DNA of 64,000 bases from Achromobacter aloeverae (GCF_004121055.1 NZ_PYAL01000009.1:1-64000), one strand, 5' to 3'. Numbered from the stretch's first letter, positions 34,630-46,109 are shown. Program-made: numbers and translations. Notes: a model not told the origin generated them from the letters alone.

Positions 34630-35017
34630 AACACCGGCGTCGCCGGAATCACGCGGCGCAGGCGTGTCGCCGGCACACGCTGCCTGCCCAGTGCCGCGCG
34701 TGCTGGCCTGGCACGCCCCGGCCGCTTCCCTGCGCCGCGAGGACGATGCCCTGGACCTGATCGTCGCGGCCCGTGCGCAGGATGCGGAGTGGATCGCGGT
34801 CGACGTCGCGACACTGCACGAGGATTTCTTCCGCCTTCACACGGGGGCGGCCGGCGCCATCGCGCAAAAACTCGTCAACTACGGCTTCAAGCTGGCGGTG
34901 GTGGGGGATATCGAGCCGTGGCTGGCCGACAGCGTAGCCTTGCGCGCCTATGTACGGGAGTCCAACCGTGGCGGGCATGTGAGGTTCGTCGCCACGGTGG
35001 ACGCGCTGCGGCGCTAG
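34610..35017 (+). CDS. DUF4180 domain protein
   Basis: 135-aa protein. The C-terminal 90-100 residues match the DUF4180 pattern: DALDLIVAARAQDAEWIAVDVATLHEDFFRL, then the helical GAIAQKLVNYGFKLAVVGDIEPW and the final RESNRGGHVRFV. The function of this family is not known. The STAS-like alternation and GFKLAVVGDI text suggest a small alpha/beta regulatory or binding protein (inference). ATG 34610 lies inside the end of the hydrolase gene. The first 30 residues are Pro/Ala-rich and poorly conserved-looking. Confidence 0.82.
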   Translation: MTDHAVETPASPESRGAGVSPAHAACPVPRVLAWHAPAASLRREDDALDLIVAARAQDAEWIAVDVATLHEDFFRLHTGAAGAIAQKLVNYGFKLAVVGDIEPWLADSVALRAYVRESNRGGHVRFVATVDALRR

Positions 35018-35031
35018 CACGGCGGCCGGTG

Positions 35032-35484
35032 TCAGCGTCCCACGCCGCGCGCCATCATCGCCGCGCACAACGGCAGCAGCAGGAACAGATGGGCTTCTAT
35101 CATGACCCAGCGGCGCACGCGCGCGATCTCCTGGTTGGTGGGCACGAAGCCCGGCAGGTGCCGGGCCTGGCGCCGCCATTTGATGAACGCGATGGTGGGA
35201 CGCACCGAGCACAGGGCGATGATGACGAACAGCGTCATCTTGGCGTGGAACCAGGGATTGGGCGTATAGAACTGCACGCCCTTGATGCCCAGGAACAGGC
35301 GCAGCAGGCCCGTCGCCAGCACCAGCACCGCACAGGCGGCATAGAAGATGTCGTAGTTCGCCAGGCGCCGCACGGTCGCGGCAGGCATGTCTGGACGCAG
35401 CAGCACGGCTTGCGCGGCCATCGGAACGAGCAGGCCGAAAATGGCCAGGTAATGCAGCCACGCGAGCAAAGCGTCGGTCACCAT
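35032..35484 (-). CDS. DUF2214 family membrane protein
   Basis: 150-aa inner-membrane protein with four predicted helices (about 5-28, 45-65, 83-100, 125-145). The LHYLAIFGLLVPMAAQAVLL start and LRLFLGIKGVQFYTPNPWFHAKM segment are typical of DUF2214 proteins, whose role is not established. It is convergent with the DUF4180 gene (14 bases between stops) and starts 10 bases after the LysR stop on the same strand. Confidence 0.85.
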   Translation of the reverse strand: MVTDALLAWLHYLAIFGLLVPMAAQAVLLRPDMPAATVRRLANYDIFYAACAVLVLATGLLRLFLGIKGVQFYTPNPWFHAKMTLFVIIALCSVRPTIAFIKWRRQARHLPGFVPTNQEIARVRRWVMIEAHLFLLLPLCAAMMARGVGR

Positions 35485-35494
35485 GGTAGCTCCT

Positions 35495-36343
35495 TCAGAA
35501 ACTGCAATGCTGCAGCGAGTCGAAAAGCCGTTGCGCCAGGGGCTGGGCGCCCAGGGAGCTCAGGTAGAGATTGAAGCTGACGTCGGGCAGCCGGGGCAGG
35601 GCGGCGTCGTCGCCCAGTACGCGCAGGTCGCTGCCCAGCATTTCGATGGAACGGGCCGTGACGCCCAGCCCGGCCCGCACCGCGGCCCGCACGCCCACGA
35701 CGGTGGGTGAAGTGTAAGTGATGCGCCATGACACGCCGGCGCGCTCCAGGTGTTCGATGGCCAGGCGGCGGAACAGGCTCGATTCCGCCGCGACGATGAG
35801 GGGCAGCGGGCGCGTGGGATCGTGCCGGTAGTTGGCCGCGCACATCCAGACGATGGGCGACGTGCGCAACGTCAGCGCGCGCAGTTCGGGCGCCTCGCAG
35901 GCGGCCACGGTCATGTCGATGTCGCCCTGGCGCAGGGACTGCACCAGGTGGGGGCTGCGTCCCATGTGGATCGCGATCCGCAATTCCGGGTACACGCTGG
36001 AGCAATGCGCCAGCAGGTTGGGCAGGATGGTATCCGCGATGTCGTGCGGCGCGCCCAGCCGCACTTCGCCCGTGACGCTGCGGCCGTCGATGGCCATGCA
36101 GGCCTCGTCGTTGAGCGCCAGCAGCCGGCGCGCATAGTCCAGCAACTGCCGCCCTTCGGCGGTCAGGCGCTTGGCGCGCCCGCTGCGCTCGAACAGGCGC
36201 TTGCCGGTCTGCGATTCCAGCCGCTGCATTTGCTGCGTCACGGCGGATTGGCTGCGCGTCACGCTCTGCGCGGCGGCGGCAAAGGACTCCCGCTCCACGA
36301 CGGCGACGAAAGTTCGCAGCAGCTCCATGTCCAGGTTGCGCAT
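35495..36343 (-). CDS. LysR family transcriptional regulator
   Basis: 282-aa LysR regulator, slightly short. The HTH is at residues about 5-64 (ESFAAAAQSVTRSQSAVTQQMQ) and the effector domain from about 91 (VTGEVRLGAPHDIADTILP). It is divergent from the Bug receptor gene at 36456, and the 112-bp gap between them contains AT-rich sequence, so it probably controls the Bug/Ldh unit. The DUF2214 gene follows in the same direction. Confidence 0.9.
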   Translation of the reverse strand: MRNLDMELLRTFVAVVERESFAAAAQSVTRSQSAVTQQMQRLESQTGKRLFERSGRAKRLTAEGRQLLDYARRLLALNDEACMAIDGRSVTGEVRLGAPHDIADTILPNLLAHCSSVYPELRIAIHMGRSPHLVQSLRQGDIDMTVAACEAPELRALTLRTSPIVWMCAANYRHDPTRPLPLIVAAESSLFRRLAIEHLERAGVSWRITYTSPTVVGVRAAVRAGLGVTARSIEMLGSDLRVLGDDAALPRLPDVSFNLYLSSLGAQPLAQRLFDSLQHCSF

Positions 36344-36455
36344 CCGGCTTGCTTCCCACTTCAGTTTTTCTGATGTATTTCGCTGGAAAACTGGCTTTTT
36401 TCGGTCTAGAGGCGTGTTTATAGTCCTTCAATCATAAAAAACCAAGGAGACAGCC

Positions 36456-37475
36456 ATGAGACAGAAGAAGTCATTGCGCACCCGGTGTAACCGGGTCCTG
36501 GCCGCGGCCGGCTTGCTGGCCGGCTTGCTGGCCGGCCTGGCGGCGCTGGCGGCCTTTGCGGAACCCGCGGCCGCGGCCGATTACCCGGCCCGGCCCATAC
36601 GCATGATCGCGCCCTTTGCCCCTGGCGGTGGGTCCGACGTGGTGGCGCGCCTGGTGGCGCAGAAGCTGACGCCCCTGCTCGGCCAGTCGGTGGTGGTGGA
36701 AAACCGGCCTGGCGCGTCGGGCATCATCGGCGCCGATCATGTGGCCAAGGCGGCCCCGGACGGCTACACCATCCTGATGACCAACAGCGCGCTAACCAGC
36801 AATCCATGGCTGTACAAGACCTTGCCCTATGACACGGAGAAGGACTTCGTGCCGGTGATCGAGCTGGCCAGTTCGCCGACCTTGCTGGCGGCCTATCCCA
36901 AGGCGCCGTTCAACACGGTGCCGGAGCTGGTGGCCTATGCCAGGCAGCATCCGCGCCATGTGACCGTCGGTACGCCGGGCGCCGGCCAGATGTCGCACCT
37001 GGCCGCCGAAATGCTGGAGCAGGCCAGCGATACCGAATTGATGATGGTGCACTACAAGGGCACGGCGAATTCGCTGGCGGACCTCATCAGCGGCAACATC
37101 ATGATGTCCTTCGGCACCGTGCCCGGTTTCGTGGGGCAGATCAAGGCGGGCAAGCTCAAGCCTATCGCCGTCGCCAGTACGAAGCGCGTCGCGGCGCTGC
37201 CCGACGTGCCCACGGTGGCGGAGACCTATCCCGGTTTCGAAATGACGGTGTGGTTCGGCGTATTCGTTCCGACGGGCACGCCGGACGCCGTGGTGACCAA
37301 GCTGAATGCCGCCATGGGCGAGGTGCTGCGGGATCCCGTGGTGCGCAGCCGTTTCGCGGACGAAGGGCTGGACCCCGTGGCCGGCTCGCCCGCGCAGTTC
37401 GATGCGCTGTTCCGCAAGGACCTGGCGAGCTGGGGCAAGTTCATCAAGGAACGCGGCATCCGCATCGCGGAATAG
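36456..37475 (+). CDS. Bug-type (TTT) solute-binding receptor
   Basis: 339-aa periplasmic receptor of the Bug family, greatly expanded in Bordetella and relatives. The long signal peptide has repeated LLAGL segments and cleavage near AAAA-DYPARPI (residue about 41). Family landmarks are PIRMIAPFAPGGGSDVVAR, VVENRPGASGIIGAD, APDGYTILM and IAVASTKRVAALPDVPT. The Bug fold binds carboxylated ligands between two lobes. No tctAB permease is nearby, as is common for these orphan receptors. It precedes an Ldh-family dehydrogenase that may act on the ligand. Confidence 0.93.
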   Translation: MRQKKSLRTRCNRVLAAAGLLAGLLAGLAALAAFAEPAAAADYPARPIRMIAPFAPGGGSDVVARLVAQKLTPLLGQSVVVENRPGASGIIGADHVAKAAPDGYTILMTNSALTSNPWLYKTLPYDTEKDFVPVIELASSPTLLAAYPKAPFNTVPELVAYARQHPRHVTVGTPGAGQMSHLAAEMLEQASDTELMMVHYKGTANSLADLISGNIMMSFGTVPGFVGQIKAGKLKPIAVASTKRVAALPDVPTVAETYPGFEMTVWFGVFVPTGTPDAVVTKLNAAMGEVLRDPVVRSRFADEGLDPVAGSPAQFDALFRKDLASWGKFIKERGIRIAE

Positions 37476-37569
37476 CGGAATACGGGCAACAGGATGCGCA
37501 CGCGGTATGGATGCAATGTGGATGCAATGCGGACGCGCATCGCCGAATAGCGTAAGAAAGGAAGCGATC

Positions 37570-38718
37570 ATGCAGAATGCAGGCGAGCAGCCGGCCGGTG
37601 CCGGCATTCCCCGAGGTCCGCACGCGACGGACGGCGGTTCGGCCACGGCCACGGCCGCGCCGCTGGATCCCGATGCCTTGCGGGCCTTTGCCGCGGCGGT
37701 CTATCGCAGCGCGGGCGTGCCGGACGAGGACGCGGCGCTGGCGGCCGATACGCTGGTGCAGGCCGACCTGTGGGGGCACCAGTCGCACGGGATGCTGCGC
37801 CTGGGCTGGTACTACGCGCGTTTGCGTTCCGGCGCGATGAAGGCCCGCACGGCGTGCCGCATCGCGGTCGACGGCGGCGCGGTGGCCGTGCTGGACGGCG
37901 CCGACGGTGTCGGCCAGGTCGTCGCGCGGCGCGCCACCGACGAGGCGGTGCGGCGCGCGCGCGAGCACGGCGTGGCGGTGGTGTCGGTCCGCAATTCCAA
38001 CCACTTCGGCACGTGCATGTACTACACGCGCATCGGCGCGCAGGCCGGCTGCGTGACGATGCTCATGAGCAATGCCGGCCCCAACATGGCGCCCTGGGGA
38101 GGCCTGAAGAAAAAGATAGGCACCAATCCTTGGTCCATCGCGGCGCCGGCGGGCGGCCGCCCGCCCATCGTCATGGACATGGCCAATTCCGGCGTGGCGC
38201 GCGGCAAGATATACCTGGCCAACAATCGCCACGAATCCATCCCGAGCCACTGGGCCATCGACAAGCATGGCAATCCCACCACCGACCCGGCCGCCGCGCT
38301 GGAAGGCTTCATCCTGCCGATGGCGGGGCACAAGGGCTATGTGATGGGGGTCATGATAGATGTCCTTTCGGGCGTCCTGTCCGGCAGTGAATTCCTGGAC
38401 GGCGTGCACGGTCCGTACGATCCGGTGAACCGCAGCGGCGCGGGCCACTTCATGCTGGCCGTGAACGTGGGCGCGCTGATGCCGCCCGAGGAATTCGGCG
38501 CCCGCATGGACGCCTATATCGCGTCGCTCAAGGACGTCCCCGTCGCGCCGGGCCACGAACAGGTGTACTACCCCGGCGAAATGGAGGCCCAGGCCGACCA
38601 GCGCAATCGCGCCGCCGGCCTGTTCCTGGCCCCCGAGACACTGGCCGACCTCGCCCGCGTCGGCGCCGAGGCCGGCGTGCCCTGGGACGATTACTTCGCC
38701 GTGGAGCGCAAGGTGTAG
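37570..38718 (+). CDS. Ldh family (malate/ureidoglycolate/sulfolactate-type) oxidoreductase
   Basis: 382-aa NAD(P)-dependent dehydrogenase of the type-2 malate/L-lactate dehydrogenase family. The LVQADLWGHQSHGMLRL motif (residues about 60-77) and VVSVRNSNHFGTCMYY contain the conserved substrate His residues. NMAPWGG...KIGTNPWSIAAP and the GHKGYVMGVMIDVLSGVLSG motif are also present. The N-terminal 30 residues are Gly/Ala/Thr-rich. ATG 37570 has AAGGAAG upstream. The 94-bp gap after the Bug gene holds a short direct repeat (GGATGCAATG). The end overlaps the convergent dehydrogenase by 28 bases. The substrate is not known. Confidence 0.9.
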   Translation: MQNAGEQPAGAGIPRGPHATDGGSATATAAPLDPDALRAFAAAVYRSAGVPDEDAALAADTLVQADLWGHQSHGMLRLGWYYARLRSGAMKARTACRIAVDGGAVAVLDGADGVGQVVARRATDEAVRRAREHGVAVVSVRNSNHFGTCMYYTRIGAQAGCVTMLMSNAGPNMAPWGGLKKKIGTNPWSIAAPAGGRPPIVMDMANSGVARGKIYLANNRHESIPSHWAIDKHGNPTTDPAAALEGFILPMAGHKGYVMGVMIDVLSGVLSGSEFLDGVHGPYDPVNRSGAGHFMLAVNVGALMPPEEFGARMDAYIASLKDVPVAPGHEQVYYPGEMEAQADQRNRAAGLFLAPETLADLARVGAEAGVPWDDYFAVERKV

Positions 38719-39545
38719 TCCGCCATGATGGCCCAGTCGCGTTCCGCCCCGCCGGCCTCGATGGCCTTGCCCATCTGGGCGTGCACGGCGTCCAGCATGG
38801 GCAGGGGCGCGGCCAGCGGCTGCGCCGCCTCGCGGGCAAGGCGCAGGTCCTTCAGGCCCAGCGCGGCCTTGAAGCCCGGTTCGTAGGCGCCTTCGCTGAT
38901 GATCTTCGAATAGACCTGGTAGGAGCGGCCGCCGAACAGCGTGCCCAGGATCAGTTCGAAGAAGTCCTCGCGCGGCACGCCGTTGGCATCGGTGAGCGAC
39001 GCGGCTTCGGCCATGGCCTCGATCGCCATGGCGATCATCATGTTGCAGGCAACCTTGGCCGCATGCGCGCCCGCCGGCTGTTCCCCGAGCGGCCAGGTCT
39101 TCCGGCCTATCGCTTCCAAGATCGGCTGCACCCGCGCCAAGGCAGCCGGCGCGCCCGCCGCGAGGATGTTCAGCTCGCCCTTGGCGGCGACGTCAGGACG
39201 TCCCAGCACGGGCGCCGCCACGTAGGCGACGCCCGCCTGGCGATGGCGGTCCTGCAATTCCCGCGAAAAGGCGACGGAAATGGTGGAGCTGACGATGTGC
39301 ACCACATCGGGGCGCGCGGCGGCGAGCACGCCCGTATCGAGCAGCGCCGCACGGATCGCGGCGTCGTCCGACAGCATGGTCAGGACGGCATCCCCCTGGA
39401 ATGCCTCGCACGGGGTGGCCACCATCGTGATGCCCGCGACCTCGCCGCCCGAGCGGTTCCAGCATTTGACGTCGTGGCCGGCGGCCACCAAGTTGGCGGC
39501 CATCGCACGGCCCATGGCGCCCAGGCCGATCAATCCAACTTCCAT
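38691..39545 (-). CDS. NAD(P)-dependent beta-hydroxyacid dehydrogenase (3-HIBADH family)
   Basis: 284-aa 6-phosphogluconate dehydrogenase-like enzyme. The N-terminal Rossmann domain has GLIGLGAMGRAMAANLVAAGHDV (NADP loop). The substrate segment VAAPVLGRPDVAAKGELNIL and the catalytic Lys (HAAKVACNMMIA, Lys near residue 169) follow, then the helical dimer domain. Relatives act on 3-hydroxyisobutyrate, tartronate semialdehyde or gamma-hydroxybutyrate; the substrate is undecided here. ATG 39545 has AAGGAG upstream. Confidence 0.9.
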   Translation of the reverse strand: MEVGLIGLGAMGRAMAANLVAAGHDVKCWNRSGGEVAGITMVATPCEAFQGDAVLTMLSDDAAIRAALLDTGVLAAARPDVVHIVSSTISVAFSRELQDRHRQAGVAYVAAPVLGRPDVAAKGELNILAAGAPAALARVQPILEAIGRKTWPLGEQPAGAHAAKVACNMMIAMAIEAMAEAASLTDANGVPREDFFELILGTLFGGRSYQVYSKIISEGAYEPGFKAALGLKDLRLAREAAQPLAAPLPMLDAVHAQMGKAIEAGGAERDWAIMADYTLRSTAK

Positions 39546-39841
39546 GTTCTGCTCCTTGCGGCTAAATGCGGATAAATAAGGCGGGGGAGCGCAACGCGGC
39601 GCCTGCCAGGCTCGCGCATGCGCCGCCGCTTGTCGCCCCATCCGGCCTTTTTACCTTAGGCCGGCCCGACGGCAGGAAATACCCCTCCCGCCGCAAGGCC
39701 TGTGCTGCTCGCTGCCTCGCGCCACCGTGGCCCGTCTCCAGGCCGCTGGCCGGAAGGAGGAACGCCCGGCATCGAGCCATGCGGGGGCTCTCGCCGGAGA
39801 GTGGCGTCCATACCGAGACGTGTGCATTCAAACCCGCTTCT
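39546..39841. other. Intergenic stretch without a recognised gene
   Basis: 296 bases between the beta-hydroxyacid dehydrogenase start and the AhpD-like stop. A minus-strand frame at 39562-39831 has no family features or ribosome site. I see no clear hairpin or repeat. Confidence 0.6.
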
Positions 39842-40381
39842 TCACTTCAGGGCAGGGAAGTCCACGGTGGTGTCGTTCACACGATTGAATACGTTCGTAA
39901 ACGTGATGACCGCGATAGCCAATGCAACATCGACCACGGCCTCGTCCGCAAAGCCTGCTGCCCGGAATGCCTCGAACTCCCCAGACGAGATCGTTCCCTG
40001 GCTTTCCTGGAGAACACGGACAAATCGAATCAATGCGTCGCGACGCGCGTCGCCGCTGGGCTCCAGCGTCCTGATCGCGCGTACGGTGCCGACAGGGATC
40101 CCGGACGCCTTGGCGGCGAGGCTATGAGCCGCTACACAGTAATCGCAGCCGGCGATCGCGCTGACCACCAGTTTCACGGTCTCGCGCTCCTGCGCGGACA
40201 GCGTCCCGCGCGAGAGCACCGCGTCGGCGGAAAGCACGGCTTGCAGCGCGGGCGTGTTCAAGGCGCCGATGGCCGCATAGGCATTCGGAACCATGCCGAC
40301 GGCCTTGCGGATCGCGGCAAAGACCTCGGCGGTGCCGCCTGTGGCATCAGTGGCGGCGGGAGTGGGGATACGGGAAGTCAT
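39842..40381 (-). CDS. Carboxymuconolactone decarboxylase/AhpD-like peroxidase-related protein
   Basis: 179-aa helical protein of the CMD/AhpD superfamily. The GCDYCVAAH motif (Cys-x-x-Cys and His) is the redox site of AhpD-type alkylhydroperoxidases, not the lactone-binding site of PcaC, so this is not the missing pca gene. ATG 40381 follows AAGGAG. It is the last gene of an SDR - MFS - AhpD-like run on the minus strand. A role in peroxide or electrophile detoxification is plausible. Confidence 0.88.
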   Translation of the reverse strand: MTSRIPTPAATDATGGTAEVFAAIRKAVGMVPNAYAAIGALNTPALQAVLSADAVLSRGTLSAQERETVKLVVSAIAGCDYCVAAHSLAAKASGIPVGTVRAIRTLEPSGDARRDALIRFVRVLQESQGTISSGEFEAFRAAGFADEAVVDVALAIAVITFTNVFNRVNDTTVDFPALK

Positions 40382-40477
40382 TTTGGCTACTCCTTTTGAG
40401 AATGCCTTCGCAGGCAAGCCGATCACCGCGAAGGGTTGGAAATCAGAGCGGTTCGATCGTCCAGGTCGGCGCTGCAT

Positions 40478-41692
40478 TCAAATGGACGCGCTTGCGCGGC
40501 TCTGGCTTTTTCCAATTCGGGCATTGAGGCCCAAGGCCATGAGTTCCGCGATGGCCGCCACGATGCCGATTCCCCAGACGGCTCCGGTGCCCAGCACTAG
40601 CGCGCCCAGGGCGCTACCGACCGAGAAACCGAGGTACATGGTCGACGTGTTGAGTGCCAGGGCGACAGGTGCCTGCGCCGGCTCGCCAGCGCCGATCAGC
40701 CGCGCCATCTGCGCTGGAAAGAATGACCAGACGGTAAAACCCCACAGCGCAACGGCGATGAGCACCGGCACCAGGGCCGCCTGCGCCGGCAACCCGGAGG
40801 CGGCGGCGAGCGCCAGGAACGACAGGCCCAGTAGCGCCAGCGAGGCACGGACCACCCGGCGGGCCCCGAAGCGGTCGTTGAATATGCCTCCCGTCATCAC
40901 CCCGGCAGCGGCCGAAATCCCCCATAGGGAAACAGTCGCGGTGATTGCGTCCGGGCCGAAATCGAGCACGGCGGCCAGATACTCGGCGATATAGGGATAG
41001 GCGGCAAAGGCGCCGATGGCCCAGAACAAGCTGACAGCCAGCAACCGCCGGATGGTGAACTGGCGGATCACCGACACGCGCGCGCGCAGGTTCGCCACCG
41101 CGACGCCCTGACCCGCCTCGCGGGCGATGCCAGCGGCGATGCCGGCGATTGCGATGGCGCTCATCGCGCCGACCAGCCCGAAGGTCGCGCGCCAGCCGAA
41201 GGCGTGGCCGACCACGCCGCCCAGCGGCAGCCCCAGCGCAATGGCCAGGGTCTGCCCGGCGCTGACGATGGCCAGCGCACGGCCACGCATGCTGGCCGGC
41301 ACGATGACACCGGCCAGCCCATTGGCCGCCGGCACGTACAGGCCCGCGGCGACAGCCATCAGCACGCGTGCGCCCACCAGCACGGCGAAGGAGGAAGACA
41401 GCGCCGCGGCGACATTGCCGATGGCGAACAGCGACATCGCCAGCAGCAGCACGCGCTTGCGGGCCATCCGGCTGGTGGCAACAGTAGCGATAGGCGAGGA
41501 CAGCGCCAGCACCAGCGTGAAGACGATGACCAGCAGGGCCACCGTTGGGACCGGCAGGGCGAAATCCCGGGCCATGACCGGCAGCAGCGGCGCGATCATG
41601 AAGCCTTCGGTGCCGATGGCGAATGTTCCCAGGGCGAGAAACCCGGCCGGCAGCAGGGTGGCCCGGGGATTCAGGGCAAGCGACGCGGCCAT
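40478..41692 (-). CDS. MFS transporter, DHA1 (AraJ/YdhP-like)
   Basis: 404-aa, 12-helix major facilitator of the DHA1 branch, which exports drugs or sugars. Signatures are GTFAIGTEGFMIAPLLP in helix 1, SRMARKRVLLL in loop 2-3 and GQTLAIALGLPLGGVVG in helix 5. ATG 41692 is supported by AGGAG 9 bases upstream; ATG 41719 has none. It lies 34 bases downstream of the SDR gene and 96 bases upstream of the AhpD-like gene. Confidence 0.9.
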   Translation of the reverse strand: MAASLALNPRATLLPAGFLALGTFAIGTEGFMIAPLLPVMARDFALPVPTVALLVIVFTLVLALSSPIATVATSRMARKRVLLLAMSLFAIGNVAAALSSSFAVLVGARVLMAVAAGLYVPAANGLAGVIVPASMRGRALAIVSAGQTLAIALGLPLGGVVGHAFGWRATFGLVGAMSAIAIAGIAAGIAREAGQGVAVANLRARVSVIRQFTIRRLLAVSLFWAIGAFAAYPYIAEYLAAVLDFGPDAITATVSLWGISAAAGVMTGGIFNDRFGARRVVRASLALLGLSFLALAAASGLPAQAALVPVLIAVALWGFTVWSFFPAQMARLIGAGEPAQAPVALALNTSTMYLGFSVGSALGALVLGTGAVWGIGIVAAIAELMALGLNARIGKSQSRASASI

Positions 41693-41726
41693 GGCGCGGA
41701 TCTCCTCTTGGGACCGCATGGCGGCG

Positions 41727-42485
41727 TCACACCGGGATGGGATTGGCGGCGATCTCGGCGTTGAAGCCGTCGACCAGGGCATGCTCGCCCAGGCCGGGGT
41801 TGTCGCGCAGGGCGCGGATCGCTTCGACGAAGACCTCGGGCGCGTCGGTCGCCAGGCCCTTCATGGTCTCGGCGATGAAGGCGTCCAGTGGCATGGCGCG
41901 CGGATCGCCGCTTTTCTTGATCAGGTCCGTGTCGACCCATGGCGGTGCGATTTCCTGCACCGACACGCTCGTGCCCTTGAGCATGAAGCGCTGCGACAGC
42001 GCATAGGAATGCAGCGCGGCCTTCGAGGCGGAATAGACCGCGTTGGTGGCGATCGGCACGTAGGCCAGCACCGAGGTGTTGTGGATGATGGTCGCGCGCG
42101 GCTGCGCCTTGAGGTGCTCGACCAGCGCCGAGGTCAGCCGGATGGGACCGAGCAGGTTGGTGTCGAGAATGCGGCGCGCGACGGCATCGTCGATGCGGGC
42201 GGAGGGATCGTCGAAGGGCATGATGCCGGCGTTGTTGATCAGCACGTTCAGTGCCGGGTAGTCGCGGATCAGTTGTGCGGCGACGCGGTCGATATCGGCG
42301 GCATCCGAGATGTCGAGCGCAATGCCTTCGATGCCTGGATGGGCGGCCGCGACCTCGTCCAGCAGGGCCTGGCGGCGTCCGGCAATGATGACTTTGTTGC
42401 CCAGCGAGTGGAACTGTTCGGCCAATGCCCGGCCGATGCCCGAGGTGCCGCCAGTGATGAAAATGGTGTTGCCGGTCGTCCGCAT
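41727..42485 (-). CDS. Short-chain dehydrogenase/reductase (DltE-like)
   Basis: 252-aa classical SDR. The cofactor loop TGGTSGIGRALAEQF (residues about 11-25), NNAGIMPF (about 84-91) and the catalytic Ser-Tyr-Lys (SVLAYVPIATNAVYSASKAAL) are complete. The wording is close to DltE-type oxidoreductases whose substrates are unknown. ATG 42485 has GGAAGAG upstream. It heads the SDR - MFS - AhpD-like run. Confidence 0.9.
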   Translation of the reverse strand: MRTTGNTIFITGGTSGIGRALAEQFHSLGNKVIIAGRRQALLDEVAAAHPGIEGIALDISDAADIDRVAAQLIRDYPALNVLINNAGIMPFDDPSARIDDAVARRILDTNLLGPIRLTSALVEHLKAQPRATIIHNTSVLAYVPIATNAVYSASKAALHSYALSQRFMLKGTSVSVQEIAPPWVDTDLIKKSGDPRAMPLDAFIAETMKGLATDAPEVFVEAIRALRDNPGLGEHALVDGFNAEIAANPIPV

Positions 42486-42611
42486 GATTCTCTTCCCTGT
42501 CCTGGCGCCGCCATGGCGCTGTTTGTCGATGGGTCGAACTATGCGCGCCAAATGGTAAGTCTCAAATGACATATAAACGGCGATAACGGACATGCCGAGG
42601 GCTTGTACCCA

Positions 42612-42637
42612 ATAAAAAACCCGGCGGGGCGGCCGGG
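42612..42637 (-). terminator. Intrinsic terminator after the GlxA-type regulator
   Basis: CCCGGC-N6-GCCGGG hairpin (42620-42637), followed on the minus strand by six T residues, about 80 bases after the regulator stop at 42717. It separates that gene from the SDR operon. Confidence 0.85.
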
Positions 42638-42716
42638 CTGACGGAGGAGGCGCGTTATCTCCGGGCGCGAAGGTGCAGGGTAGCGAAGATGCAGGACATA
42701 AATACGGCGTGGCGGG

Positions 42717-43667
42717 TCATTGACCGCCGTTGTCTTCCATCAGCTTCAACTGGCGCTTCAGGGTTGCAGGCGGCTGTCCATAGCTGCGCAAGAAGGCCCG
42801 GCGCATCCGATCTCGATCCGCGAAGCCGGTGTCGCGGGCAATGATGTCCAGCGGATGGCGGCTGTCTTCCAGCATGATGCGCGCCGCCTCCAGGCGCAGC
42901 ATTTCCACGGCCTTGGCCGGGGACCGCCCCGTTTCTTCCCTGAACACCCGACTGAACTGACGTGGCGACAGGCTGGAAGCCTCGGCCAGTTCCTCGACCG
43001 ACAGCGGGTTGCGCAGGTTCTCGCGTGCATAGGCGAGGGCACGCCTGACCCGGTCCGAGCGCGGCTCCAGTTCCAGCATCGTGGAGAACTGCGACTGGCC
43101 GCCAGGCCGGCGGTGGTAGACGACCAGTTTGCGGGCAATGGCGCGGGACAGCGCCGGGCCATGGTCGTCTTCGAGCAGGGCCAGCGTCAGATCGATGGCC
43201 GACGACATGCCGGCCGAGGTCCAGATGTTGCCGTCGCGGATGAAGATGCGGTCCTCGTCCACGCGCACTTTCGGAAAACGTGCCTGCAGCGTGCGCGCAT
43301 GTGCCCAGTGCGTGGTGGCCGCGCGCCCGTCCAGCAGGCCGGCCTGGGCCAGGGCGAATGCCCCGGTGCACACCCCCGCCACACGCCGGGCTTCGCTGCC
43401 GGCGCGGGCGATGTAATCCCTGACGCCGGGCGACACATCCTGCGGCAGCAGTTCGCCGGCCACCATGAGCGTATCGGGCAGGACCCCCATGGGCTGGGTC
43501 TCGATGCCGGCGTTCATCGAGGAACGCACCGTGCCGCCACGCTCGGACAGCACCGTCAATTGATAGCCTTCCGTACCCAGTTCGGCATTGGCCAGCTCAA
43601 AGGCCGCCAGCGCGGCCAGTCCCATGAGCTGAAAGCCGTCTTCGAGGATCAAGCCGACCTGTCGCAT
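42717..43667 (-). CDS. GlxA family regulator (DJ-1/PfpI domain plus AraC HTH)
   Basis: 316-aa regulator. The N-terminal DJ-1/PfpI-like domain (residues about 3-170) has GVCTGAFALAQAGLLDGR, the nucleophile-elbow region with a Cys as in GATase1-like regulators. The C-terminal AraC-type double HTH (about 205-310) includes LSPRQFSRVFREETGRSPAK. It is preceded by GGAAGGAAAGGTG. ATG 43667 is preferred to the GTG one codon before. It is probably the activator of the SDR - MFS - AhpD-like genes that follow on the same strand after a terminator. Confidence 0.92.
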   Translation of the reverse strand: MRQVGLILEDGFQLMGLAALAAFELANAELGTEGYQLTVLSERGGTVRSSMNAGIETQPMGVLPDTLMVAGELLPQDVSPGVRDYIARAGSEARRVAGVCTGAFALAQAGLLDGRAATTHWAHARTLQARFPKVRVDEDRIFIRDGNIWTSAGMSSAIDLTLALLEDDHGPALSRAIARKLVVYHRRPGGQSQFSTMLELEPRSDRVRRALAYARENLRNPLSVEELAEASSLSPRQFSRVFREETGRSPAKAVEMLRLEAARIMLEDSRHPLDIIARDTGFADRDRMRRAFLRSYGQPPATLKRQLKLMEDNGGQ

Positions 43668-43766
43668 CACCTTTCCTTCCTGAAATGCTGGATCAACATT
43701 ATCGTGCCACCGAAGCGCAAGAGACAGCGTGGCGCGTTGACCGCCATGGGCGGCCCCAAGACAAAA

Positions 43767-43796
43767 AAGCCCCGCCGCGGCAACGCGGCGGGGCTT
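43767..43796 (-). terminator. Intrinsic terminator after maeB
   Basis: Hairpin with 13-bp arms, AAGCCCCGCCGCG and CGCGGCGGGGCTT, around a GCAA loop, followed on the minus strand by six T residues. It lies 21 bases beyond the maeB stop. Confidence 0.9.
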
Positions 43797-43817
43797 ATCC
43801 CTGACGCTGCGCGGGTA

Positions 43818-46109
<2,292 letters not shown>

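Noticed and set aside
39562-39831. Minus-strand 89-codon frame in the 39546-39841 gap
   Set aside because: No ribosome site, no family, and composition like non-coding DNA here.
39842-40381. The CMD-family gene as the missing pcaC
   Set aside because: It has the GCDYC redox pair of AhpD-type peroxidases, a PcaC-like lactone site is not visible, and it sits far from the pca operon.
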